A stretch of 64,000 bases of DNA. It comes from Typha latifolia (Eukaryota > Streptophyta > Magnoliopsida > Poales > Typhaceae). Position numbers and translations under genes: made by a program. The notes under the pieces are model-generated. The model had not been told where the DNA came from and did not search any database. It saw nothing but the letters and a program-made list of their open reading frames with translations. This document shows, in pieces, positions 40,419 through 51,995 of the stretch. The stretch's first letter is position 1. Every line of letters starts with the position of its first letter. The DNA is taken from assembly GCA_019914945.1 (NCBI GenBank), contig CM034102.1:13257501-13321500 (forward strand), given 5' to 3'.

Positions 40419-42922
40419 TAAAAGAAAAGGAATTTGATGATGTGGACTCCTATTTAATTTTCACCGCTCCGGCTAAAATATAAGTTATAATATTCAATAA
40501 AATATTTAATTAGGGAGTTATATGCCTATAGTTTTAAGTCTGTTCTCATTTTATGTATGTATTAGAGAGAGTTCGTTATTTTTGTTTAGCCTATAATTAA
40601 CCAATAAATTTATAATTTATTAATAAAAAAATATGTGTTATGAACCGGCTTGATCCGATCTGTAACGGTTCTGAATTAGATTGAGGACGTGACTTCCGAA
40701 GAAAGCTGCGGATGATTGAGCCGTTGGATCTTCTTGAATTTTGGATATGTTGTCGCTCTTAAAAAGAGCTTTTCAACGAATCTAAGATCACAGGGTTTGG
40801 ATGGTTAAATCTTGAGATAAACCCTAGCTTTCTTCAATGGCTAGATAGGTGCTAGATTAATTCCTTAGCTTGATAGCCTTCAATAAGTGCTAGGTTAATT
40901 CTTTGGTATGAAGGGGGAGAAATTGTTATAAAAAAAGGGAGATTAGGAGTTAGAGGAAGCATACCAAAGACTTAGTGTCAATGCCATTTTCAATTATTAA
41001 ATTCCCCTCCAATTAGGGTTTACTCTTTAAAATCCTAACAAACCAACTAAAGTAGTCTTGCTTATCTTTTCGGATTAACCCTTCATTTTGACACAAATAG
41101 ATTCCGAAGAAGTGAATATCAAAGTTATAGATGTGGAGATTGGTGAGAAGTCGTGAATACTATAGTTGTAGATTTGGAAGTTTGTGATCTTATCCAACTG
41201 GTTTAATATTATTCGGATATTCGTAGAATATTCTACAAATATTTTTCCGAAATTGCACATGAATTTAGCTAATCAAATAAAATCATAACGCTCTAACTAA
41301 ATCAAATAAGGTACTTATATTCAATCCATTGAGCCCAATGCCCCTATAATGTGACCTGATTTGATCCGGTTCGCATTAGTATGTTGTCATATGTATGTTA
41401 CAAAATAATTATTTATTTCGTAAGTATAGAATTTTCTTCCAAATAAGACAAGTCCATAATATATAAGGTGGTTTTGATTTTTTTTTTGTTGCTAACTTTG
41501 ATAATGATTTTTATGTACGTGTACAAATTATAATATAGTTCCGTAAATAAGTTTAAAACTCACTTACACCTACTTGACTACAATGTTTAAGAGCAGGATT
41601 TAAAATAAACAAAAATTGAGGTTTCCCTCAAATTAAATGATAAAAATAATTTTTTCTTAACTAAGATAAATAGACGAGCACCATAGAGGTAATTATTTAT
41701 CAATCGGTTTAATAAAGATACATCGATTAAGATCCTCAAGAGCATAATGTGAATATAAAAATTTTAAAAGGATATTACTAGTTCAAAAGGTAATTACTAT
41801 TTTTTAAATAAATTACCTTGGGTATTATTTTTTTATAATTATATTATCTTAATAATTTATCAAGTTAAATATATATATATATATCAGAATTAGAGTATTA
41901 ATGTCTTTTTAATAATTAACTTGATGAAAGTTTAGTTAACTTTATATCTTTGATTATTTTTCTATTATTTACATATATATTTTATTAGTAAAAGATTAAT
42001 TTAAACTGAAATTTAATACCAGATAGAGATATAGAATTATATTTAAATTGAACTCTATCTCCAAATAATCAAATTAAAATTATTTAGTATTAAATAATAT
42101 CTCATATAATTAAGGCATAATTATATCTATCATAATCATATCTAATAAAAAAAATTAGAAAGTTAGGCACACTTAATCTTGACCACTATGCCCCTTTTTT
42201 ACTTAATGTGATTTTGGAATCAAAATTATTGAAATATTTGCCAAAATAGAAACCTAAAAAAGGAGTAGGCAGGACATAATTAATACCATCCATTTTTCCC
42301 ATGATGTGAATAATGGCAACTATGTGAAACTAAACCTAGGAAACAAAAAAAGCCCACCTAGTTTTAAATTTAAAGTTATGTGATGAATGATAAGGTCATG
42401 TAGGATTGTCCCCCCTCCCATGGGGCATGTCATGTCCACCATGCATTGCCTCTGCTCTCATGGTTCTCTCCTTTGCCTAATTAAATTGCATTCAAACATG
42501 TCAGTAAAGTAACAGAGGAAAAAATAAAAAAAATAAAAATAAAATAAAAAAAAGGGGAGAGGAGGAGGAGTAATAATAAAGCGAAAGGGAAAGCTAGTCC
42601 CTTGGGAGTAAAGCTCTATCTATCTTTTCATATGATCTTATATCGATCGAGTGTGGGGGCTCTCTTTTAGGGCATGCATGGTGGTAGAAGAGAAGAATCC
42701 AATGTTGGTAAAAAGAAGAGAGAGAGAGAGATGGACATACATACAAGTGTGTCTTTGCTGGTAGTATAAGTATAAGGGATCAAAGCCCAGCAGATCCATA
42801 AGGCCCATGGGCCTTAACATGGCCTATTGGGCTGATATTTTTTAAGGGTGGGGGGGTATAATTATACGTAGATTTTTATTTTTCTGGACCCTGGGATATT
42901 AAATCACATGACCTCTTGGTTG
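40419..42922. other. AT-rich gene desert, right part
   Basis: No coding exon seen. The sequence is mostly AT-rich with scattered short repeats. Confidence 0.4.
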
Positions 42923-43311
42923 TAGGGCTGTCAAAATAATCCAAGCTCGGCTTGAAAATGAGTTGAATCGAACTTGATATTCAAATAGGCTTAAAATATA
43001 CTCTATAATTCTGTATATTCTAAGATTTACTTAAGTGCATTATTATGTACTTTGATTTTATAGAGTTTAATTCTAAATTTTGATTCTATTAGTTTATATT
43101 TTTAAATTAGGCCTTATTTTAAGCTTCATTCGAGCCTAAATCTAGTCATCCTCAAAATTTAGCTTGAATTGATTAATACTTGAAATTATTTATTGATCAG
43201 CCGAAATAAGCTCGAATTGAAATAATTTCAATTTAAGCTTAATCACAAATATAGACTCAAAATTAATTTTAATTCAAGCTTGATCAAGCTCGGCTCGATT
43301 ACACCCCCTAG
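42923..43311. mobile_element. MITE-like element, copy 2 (hAT-like ends)
   Basis: It starts TAGGGCTGTCAAA and ends TTACACCCCCTAG, with AAGCTCGGCT near both ends, so it looks like the 29250-29636 element in inverse orientation. The flanks CTTGGTTG (left) and GTTAGTTG (right) agree at 6 of 8 positions, compatible with a decayed 8-bp target-site duplication. No ORF. Confidence 0.55.
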
Positions 43312-43636
43312 TTAGTTGTGGTGGTTTCCGACCGCTTGCGGTAAGCAATCAACCTTATCACAAAGATGTAATCTAATAATCAAAATTATTTTAATATAAG
43401 TTTAAGCCTACACCAAAAGCCCTAAGCCCCCAAAAGAGAAAGATGCATTTCAAGTTTGAAGTAAAAAACATATGACATACATTATTGGTTTGTAATCTAA
43501 CAACTTTAGTTTATGACTCAATAGATTATCTAACATAATATGAGAGTATTATTAGCCAGCTTTTATTCACTTATTTATAGTATCTAGCTAGGAGCATATT
43601 CTTTGTTTGTAAAAGTCACTACCGAGTACCAAGAAA

Positions 43637-43671
<35 letters not shown>

Positions 43672-44806
43672 GGATATACAAAATTAATACAAGTATCCAC
43701 GTAACAACAAATGAAGGTGGTAACTCTAAAGACAACATAAAGGACAGAAACGCATGTACAATGTTGTAGATTGCATCCAGATCTTCTATTATCTCTCTTT
43801 ATTGAATCAAAACAAACAAAAAGTGCATGCAGCTGCTATAACCTACTGGACTCGTACCTGCTCAAGTTTCTCCTCTCAACCATGCATGCATGTGACTCAC
43901 TACGTACGTACGTACGTACGAGAGAGAGAGAGAGAGGAGAGAGTCACGTTGAATGATTTTCTCTAAATGGTACAATAATTATATTAAAGTAATAGAAATA
44001 AATTATGAACTTAAGTATTTAAGTCTATTGTGGTTTAGACTAAATTGTAATTATAAGATTTCATAAGTTGCTAAATAGATGAACCTACTCGTAATATCCT
44101 TAAATCAGAATATGTTTATGTGGGTAAATAAATTTTTTATGTCCTCGTTATTGGTTGACTAACCGTTGTAATTTACTCTGGACTACAAGGGTACGTGGCA
44201 GAATTCTGTGAGTCCTAGTGCGAGGTGAGGTGCTCCAGTCCAAGGCCCTGGTGAAGGTCAACAAGAAGACCAAGAAGCTAAGTTGGTTAGTTTGATCTTT
44301 TCCTTGCTATCTAATGTAATGGTGTTGGTTTTTGATGTATCTAAGTTGGTATCTAGTATGGGTAATAAAGTTCCAAGTATGATGGTAATGAGCAATAAAC
44401 AGCAGACATGCATGGGGATAAATTATAGTTTATCTATAGTCCAGACAAAATTATAACAGTTAAATTTTTCATCCAAAACTAACGGTATTTTATTAGTACC
44501 AATATTCCTCACTATGAATCAATAACAAAATAATTTTCCCAAGTTATCACTGTATCCAATCCTGACCCTCCCCAGAACCTAAAAGGCAAATGTAGTACCT
44601 ATGGAGAACATGGACTACAAATGAGATTGCAGAATGTCAATTGCCAAATAGAGGAAAATGCAAGTTTCACAGATTTAGCCATAGCTAGGCATGAAAGATT
44701 TACGATGCACACGAAATAGATTCCATTAGTTAACTACTGATGAACACCAAAAGCTTTTTAACTTCTCATATTCCTACTTATCAAGTGAAGGACAGAGTAT
44801 TCCAAG
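43312..44806. other. Intergenic sequence downstream of the FRIGIDA-like gene
   Basis: It contains GA-rich tracts (43638-43668 and 43920-43937, the latter preceded by an ACGT tetranucleotide run). A short coding-looking scrap lies at about 44224-44301 (see findings). The right end should be the 3'UTR of the FRIGIDA-like gene. Confidence 0.4.
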
Positions 44807-47763
44807 TTACATGTAAGATTGGTGAGAGGATTGATAACCAGAACTAGCGTAGCTTCCGTAAATAGATGAAGCAGGTTGCTGTCCAGTACCGACGTAATTA
44901 CTGTAGTTGCCTGAAGCAGACTGCAAACCAGCACCAGCATAGGCCCCGTAATTTGGAGCTGCGTTATACAGGACAGAAGGGGGAACTCTCTCATCAGGGT
45001 AGTGATATGGCCTTTGGACATTTGCTTGTTGGCCATATGTAGCATGGATAGGCGCCTCATACATTAGCGGAGCACTGTAAGGGTATCTCTCAGCACCCCC
45101 TGTGTAGTATCCTCTCCCTTCGACGGGCATAGGTGGGAGCCGCCTGTTATCAGCAGCAGCAGCAGATCTGCGAGGAGTGTATCCACCAGTTGATCGAGGC
45201 CTTTTCTGTTGAAACTTGGGGCCTTCTGCTGTTCGTTTCTTATCAGTTTTAGATATCTCAAGATGAGCGAGACGCTTCTGGAGAGGATCAAGGGGGTACT
45301 CGCTTTGGAGCTTGTACTCTTCGATACACTTAATGACACCCCTTAGTGCACTTAGCTCTTGCGAACATGGGTCCTTCTGAACAGGGTTACATTTAATTAT
45401 CAGTAAGTTATTTTGATGTGAGAGATAATGACATTGAAGAAACATGATATAGATCAGGTAGACAAAAAGGTAATACTCTATACATGTAACTAAAAGAAAT
45501 CAACAAAAGGGCATGATTTCAAATGTAGAGCCTGTCATTTGTCTTGTACTGAGCAATGACAACCAATGTTTCAAGCACTCTCTAAGCTTCCCTTTAAACA
45601 ACAATATAGCATTACCTCATTTTTCTGTATCCTTTTAAGAAACCTCACACGGCATGTCTCAACTCCAAAATTCAATCTAAATACCTATAAATGTGAGCCA
45701 ATTCCGCTCTCCTTCCAAAATACCTACAAATGTGTGCCAATTCCCTTCTCTTCTGAGTTCCCCATATTTTAAACAAAAAACATAAGGATCGTGATATTTA
45801 TGATACCGACCACTATAATTCTATAAAGAAAAGAGAAATGAACCATTTTTACTCTTATCATAATCACGAAATTACAGTACAATTTTACCGATACAGTAGA
45901 AGTATTATTTGTGTGATCTCAACATGAACCATATTGAATGGTAAACAAAAAGGAAAAAGAATAATGCATCTGCCATCTCAAGGAGGAAGAGAGGCAAACC
46001 ACCATCTATTCACCCACTAACTCCCCATAGAATTTCACCTATGTTTGAAGTTCAGACTACACACCCATTTACACAATGATTGAACATTAAAAAATTTGTA
46101 AGTGTACCCTAGTGTGGGTGTCCCCTTCTAATACAGGACCAGGCTTTATAGACAGCCTTATCCTACAAAACAAATTAGAACAAGGATAAGATGTGGACTT
46201 CTCGGGACAACTTCAGGAGTCCTATGAAGTATCAACAAGGCACAGCTAGCTTCACTCCAACCATGCAAGCAGATGGACATCACAAATCATGCATATTGCA
46301 TATTTATGTTCTACTACTCTACACACTAGATATGATGAATACTGACCTGCAAACTAGCTGCGCTAATGTCCCCATTATTTTCTTGTAAACTCTTCAATTC
46401 CTCCAAGCATGACTTCAACAAAGGCACAGGAGGAAAGCTCTCAGTAAGCTCAAAGGCATGTATAAAATGAACTGCATCAATCTGTCTGCCTCTTTTGACC
46501 AAAGCTTCGACCACAGCTGCAAAAAGCAGATGTCAACTTCACAAAACAAATGTCAACTAATATCACAAGGCAGACCAACAGTGTTTATCCTAGTTTTCAT
46601 TGCAATCTTTCATATTCGAGCAATTGTTTTCTAGAATAAGTGTAATCCTTAGATTTCCTTTTCAGCCACCCGTAGTGGGCGACCTAAGAAATGAGTCACT
46701 GAAACCCTTACGGTCGTTCAGTTGGATACCAACCTGGCACTTTTTGTGTTAATCCAACAAAACGGCAAAGCTCAGGAGACTGCCTGCGACGAGAGACAGC
46801 AACTACGAGCTTGCACAATTCGTCTTCATCAAACTCTGATGCAATGCAAAAAGTTGCAAGAAGCTGCAGGAAAGCTTGTGCTTCAAATGAAAATCCATTA
46901 GAAGCATCTACATCCATAATAGCCAACTTGGCCTTCCACTCATCAGCAATTGCCTTGGCCTGCTGCTTAATTTCAGCACTCATAGGGTGATCAACACCCG
47001 ATTCGGTCATCCTCAATAGAGGAGCCGCAGATTCCATCAATGCAAGACAGCTTCTGCGCAGGCCCTGAAGGGCACCGTCCTCATTCTCTTGTGAATTAGA
47101 TTGGTCCATAGGGTAGAAGCTCTCTAAGGAATCCAGCACCAAGCGTGCTGGTTCAGTTGCATATTTCAATGCGACAGAAAGTTCCTCGCGAAGGGTAGCA
47201 AGGTTTTTCTTATTTTCTGAAATAAATTTCAGGAGGCCTTTTGCATCCATCTGTTCACAAAGTTGTTGCAATTGAAGTCGGGGCTTTACCTTTACTTCAG
47301 CTTCAGTTGATTCACCTGATCCTTTATCTGGTATATTGGAATCAATCAGTGAGGCGCTCACCTTTTTCTCTTTGCTCCCCTTGACATCAACGAGTTCAGG
47401 AATTGCCACTTTGTATTTCCGGCGAGCTTCTGCTATGGCAGAGACAGCATCATCTCTCAGCTCCTGAAGACGTTGCAAGGAAGAGTGCTCCTTTGCAGAA
47501 ACATCAGCCTCCTTTTCCGCAATCAATGCACGAGTCTCAGACTGCTTTTCTTCAAATGCCCTCTGCTTCACTTCTAATTCATCCAACTTGTCCTTGAAGG
47601 ACCTGTCAAGGTTAAGAAAGTGTTCTTTGATTTTGTCCCAATGGATCTTGCTCTGTAAAGATGTCTCCCCATGAGATTCCAGCTCATCAAATGCCTTTTC
47701 AAGCTGTTCCAGCATCGGCATTGCTGATTCAATGCCCATAGCAACTTTTCCAGCATCTTCCAT
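44807..47763 (-). CDS. FRIGIDA-like protein
   Basis: FRIGIDA-like proteins are plant nuclear scaffold proteins; some members promote FLC expression together with chromatin modifiers in Arabidopsis. Three coding exons (46734-47763, 46347-46516, 44807-45376) join in frame to 589 residues. The N-terminal 110 residues are predicted coiled coil (HWDKIKEHFLNLDRSFKDKL and a Glu/Lys-rich run). The Frigida domain follows, with MDAKGLLKFISENKKNLATL, EPARLVLDSLESFYP, AQAFLQLLATFCIASEFDED and VVEALVKRGRQIDAVHFIHA. Exon 3 holds a basic patch (TDKKRTAEGPKFQQKRPRS), a likely nuclear signal, and a Tyr/Gly/Pro/Ser-rich tail ending HQSYM. It appears closest to the FRL3/FRL4 group. The neighbour upstream is a COMPASS subunit gene. 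Confidence 0.9.
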
Positions 47764-50290
47764 GCTACCAGCAATGTGAATTATGCATCAGTCAGTATAG
47801 TAATAGAAGACAATGGCCTAAGACAAAAGAGAAGATCGGATTGTACAAAATAATGATTATATAAAAGGGTGTTCTAGTATACAAGGCTCCTGCCTCGAAG
47901 GGGCTAGGTCAAATTTTGAATTTGAAGCTCTCAAAAATCCAAAAGTTTGCAACAATGGGCAAACAAAAATATGACTTTGGTTACATTCAGTGATAGTTCC
48001 ATTTTCTAACTGAACCCTCTTTTTACAATCAAAGGAATAAACTATTTCTTTTCATTACACATATGCAGCCTGTGGGCCTGACACAAGGTCATAATTTTAG
48101 GAATCTTAGCTTTAGGTTACAAGGCATACAAGTATTGGCATTTGCAATTCTAGGAAACTTTAGTTCCCCTTAGTCAAGTATTTTTCCAGTTATGAATCAG
48201 GTTAAAGACTTACAGGAGGATGTTTGGTTACAATATTTAATCCAGTATCACATGCTTGCTCTAGCTCTTGTTTTCTCCATTTTTCTCGTACTATTTTTAG
48301 TAAGAACAGAAAGAACAAAAAAATACAAAATAAAACCACTAGGGCAATCATAAGAAGGCAAATTTGCATCTTTGTCCCCATCCATGTTTTCTGGCATTAA
48401 TCAAAATAGGTGTAATGTATCTCAGATTCCCTATTCCTTTGCTACCTATATCATAGTGCTTCACAGATAAATCATTACTATAGGCTGAAGTCCAGAAGTC
48501 TAAAGACACTTAATGAGTACAACATATCTTTGCTCCCCTTAATCCAAGATATCCAAGATAATTACTACAGAAGAATGCTCAGCTGATGTAATTATGCTAG
48601 CAAGTCAATGCCCTTTAAGTGTAAAGGAAATGGAAATGGTAAGAACTGGCAACCCTTTCATTAGGCACTTCAAGTGTATGACAAACTAATAATCATCACA
48701 CTAAATTCCTAAAGGTGGCTCACAGAAACAAGATTTCCATCATTCCCAAACATGAACCAATGAGCCACACAAGACCCATTCTCAATGATGACATCTTCAT
48801 AAGGAATTCCTACATACTGTTGGAGTCTACACTCTACACCGAGTTTTGTGGCAAGAAAAAACGTGCCAGAATTTTTCTATGATCCTAAATATGCATTATT
48901 CAAGAATACTGCATCAAAGTTTTATATTCTACAACTTAGCAAGAAATGAAAATCCAGAGGGCAACCATAACTCAAAATGAAAAAGAAGCATCACATAGTT
49001 CATCCAAGGTTCACTATTTCACTATTAAGTAGCACACAACCAAACTGATCTGATATACCTCTAGGTGCAAACTTCAGCTGAAACAGGGTTAATCTGCCAA
49101 AGTTATCCATGAACGATTAAAATGGCCTAAAACTAACTGATATCAGGAAAACTGACCAATGACCAAAACTGCTTTCTTTCAGCTAAACTGATCATACCTA
49201 TCTACTCCAAGAAAACTGCTTTTTTTTATACTCTAATACTTAGAAGCACTTCAACATAAAAACTTTCATCCTAATTCTCCAAAACTAATTAAGCATATCA
49301 TGCATGATATTTTTCACAACCTATTCTACAGTAAATAGGTTCACGTCAGGGATGATAATCTAAATAGCAGGCCACTTAATGTGTCAGATGCTTAGATACT
49401 TCCTTTAATCATACAGCCATACAGGTTAATTCAAATGCAATATAAATCCAATATAGCTTAGACTAAATGACCAACTTAGGATAAAGACAACGAATATATA
49501 CACCTACATGGAACCACGGAATAATTTCATCAATTATCTATCAAATGTTGCCACATCCAGTAAATCTATTGACAGAAGAAGATGAAAAAAGTCCAAATTT
49601 TCCAGTTAAAAAATGAGCTACAAGGATACATATAAAGAAAGAGTAACAAAAACATTATACTGGGGCTATTCTTTAACTCAGATTAAGAGGAAAAACATAT
49701 CTTGCTTAATGCCCCCTTGACCAAGTGATCCTAATACAAGCATTCCAGCCAGAAATAAGAACTATTCGACGCAGTTCATCTTTTAGGTTCTAAAGGAAGG
49801 CTACCTCTCAAGGCACCCATGAGAATATAGTCTACAAAAAAACCTCTAATTCTACCTTACTATCTCGGCTACAAGCTGTGACTTACCTGAGCTCATGTGA
49901 TTAAGAAAAGGCCAATCACATCAGAAAAATTAAAGAAGTAACAGAAGACACTCTACTACGCGGTCCATTCCAAAGACATTTCTATGGATTTCTCTCTACT
50001 CGTAAAGAAGGCATCAATCAACTCCACAGAAGAATTCACAGCATCCAATAAAAAGCCACAATGACGAATTTGTCCGGATAAAAGCGTCTCTAGAAACCCT
50101 TATTTTAGACAAACAAATCAAAATTGGGCTAAGGGATAGAAAATTAGATCCATACCTCAAAGACGCGAGCGAGGAGCCAAGAGAAACGAAGGGCAGAAGG
50201 TAAAGAGGCTTCAAAACCCTAAAAAGGAGAAGCCTTTGAGGAAGAAGAGGAGGAGCCAACTAGCCAAGGCGTCTGTAGCTTCCGAAATGG
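47764..50290 (-). other. Probable 5'UTR intron and leader of the FRIGIDA-like gene
   Basis: A TGGTAG acceptor lies one base before the ATG (minus strand), so the start exon is directly preceded by an intron. A matching donor (AGGTATGG) occurs near 50157, giving a leader exon of about 50158-50285 and an intron of about 2.4 kb. No coding exon lies inside. A degenerate repeat with SINE-like phrases lies at about 47868-47935. Confidence 0.45.
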
Positions 50291-51128
50291 ATAGAGCTCA
50301 CACGTGCAGGAGCTTTTGGTCAGGGGCGGCTCATCGGTTTGCAGCTAAATTGCGGGCCGGATTCTGATCGCCAAATCCAACAAATTTGTTGTCGGATCAT
50401 TGTTCAAATCTTAATGGTTCTCGGATTTGGATCCAAATACATCAGTTAGTTGCCCAATGTGGATCCAACCACTTAATTAGAATTTGGGATTCGGTGGACC
50501 AGGGCAGGTCAATCTTGGCACACCATACACATCTAACGGCTCTGATAATACCCGCTCAAATTCTATACCTCTGCGTTCTCTTTTAAGAGTGATCGGAGTC
50601 GTTAACTGCACATATATATAATAATGCACAAACCCTAAAAACATTCTAGATATCCCCCTAATAACTGATAAATTATATTTTATCTCCCCGTGGTTAGATC
50701 TGAGTTTACTGTACTCACATATCGTTTACCCCTTATGATTATATTCAAAATAATATTATTACTTTTTTTTCATCATATTTAACTAATCTATGAATTTAGA
50801 AATAATATTTTGAGACAAAGTTGTAGATAATTGAAAATAAACTTTTTTGATACAGCTAAAATAATATCGATCAAATTTCGCATAATAAAGATATGATAAA
50901 AACATACATATATTTAATATATTTATTATATCATTATCATCTGAAATCTTATTAATATTATTTTTAATGCGTTAAAATTTTTATCTAATTATCTACAAAT
51001 TCATCTCTACTAAATATTTTTAAATTCAATCTTTCGATTAGTCAAATATAATGGAAATATAATAATTTCAATTTCAATATAACTATTAGTAGGGAAGTGA
51101 CAAAAATGAAAGTGAAAAAAATTCGGGA
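50291..51128. promoter_or_regulatory. Promoter side of the FRIGIDA-like gene
   Basis: The first about 300 bp is moderately GC-rich and should include the promoter. Beyond about 50600 the sequence is AT-rich with no recognisable gene. Confidence 0.35.
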
Positions 51129-51734
51129 GTTTTTTGCACCAAAATACCACTTGGTTTTTATGTTTATGAGTCAAGATTAATTTTGGTTTTCATTGCAAAT
51201 GAGATTTTTTTTCTTTTGTTTCTTCTAAGTTTGTCCCTTTTATTATTTAGTACTCATTAAATACTGATGGGATAATATAAAAAAGAAATTATTTGTATGG
51301 TCTTCTTTTTCTTCTTATGCTGGTGATGATTCTTTTCTTCGTGATTTAAAATTCATAGTCTATTAAGAAATTCGTAATTTAAGTTCGAAATTCTAACTAT
51401 AATTTATAATTTTTTAAGTAAATATTGTAATCTATTTGTAACATAGATTAAGTTGTTTTAATTTTTTGGTGCACTAAATTTATCACCAAAAGTACTTAAT
51501 CTATATTGCAAATAAATTACAGTATTTACTTAAAAACATCATAAATTACAGTTAGAATACATTAAAAAAGAAGAAGAATAAGAGGGTACTAATCATTTCT
51601 CTCTCTCTCATATTTCCTAATCAGTATTTAATGAAACTTAGAAGAAATAAAGAAAAAGAACCTCATTTGCAATGAAAATTGAAAACAAACCACTCACAGA
51701 TATAAAAACCTAAGTGGATTTTTGGTAGAAAAAA
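51129..51734. mobile_element. Large fold-back element, about 606 bp
   Basis: The sequence is one long inverted repeat with a 40-nt loop (51454-51493). Outer arms pair TTTTTTGCACCAAAA (left) with TTTTGGTAGAAAAAA (right). Mid-arm pairs include TTTTCATTGCAAATGAG against CTCATTTGCAATGAAAA. The inner arms pair ATTCTAACTATAATTTATA against its near complement up to the loop. Identity is high along most of the length, with an asymmetric insertion in the left arm. No ORF. A fold-back/MITE-type DNA transposon is the simplest reading. Confidence 0.75.
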
Positions 51735-51995
51735 CCTTTTTAGCTTCACCAACAAATGTAATAATCCAGTGTGTTACACTATTACCCTTGCCATAGGTAA
51801 AAGTGAGAAAAATTATGTTCTTAGTGTTTTTGTTTCCAGCATTTTTGCATCTGTGGAATTGCCAGCATTTTTGCATCTGTGAAATTGCAGGCCTATTCAT
51901 TCCAAATCACTACACATACTGCTGAATTTCATTACCAATTGCAGCATTTGAAACATTGAATTATGTTAGACGAAATTTGGAATCGGTTACAATGT

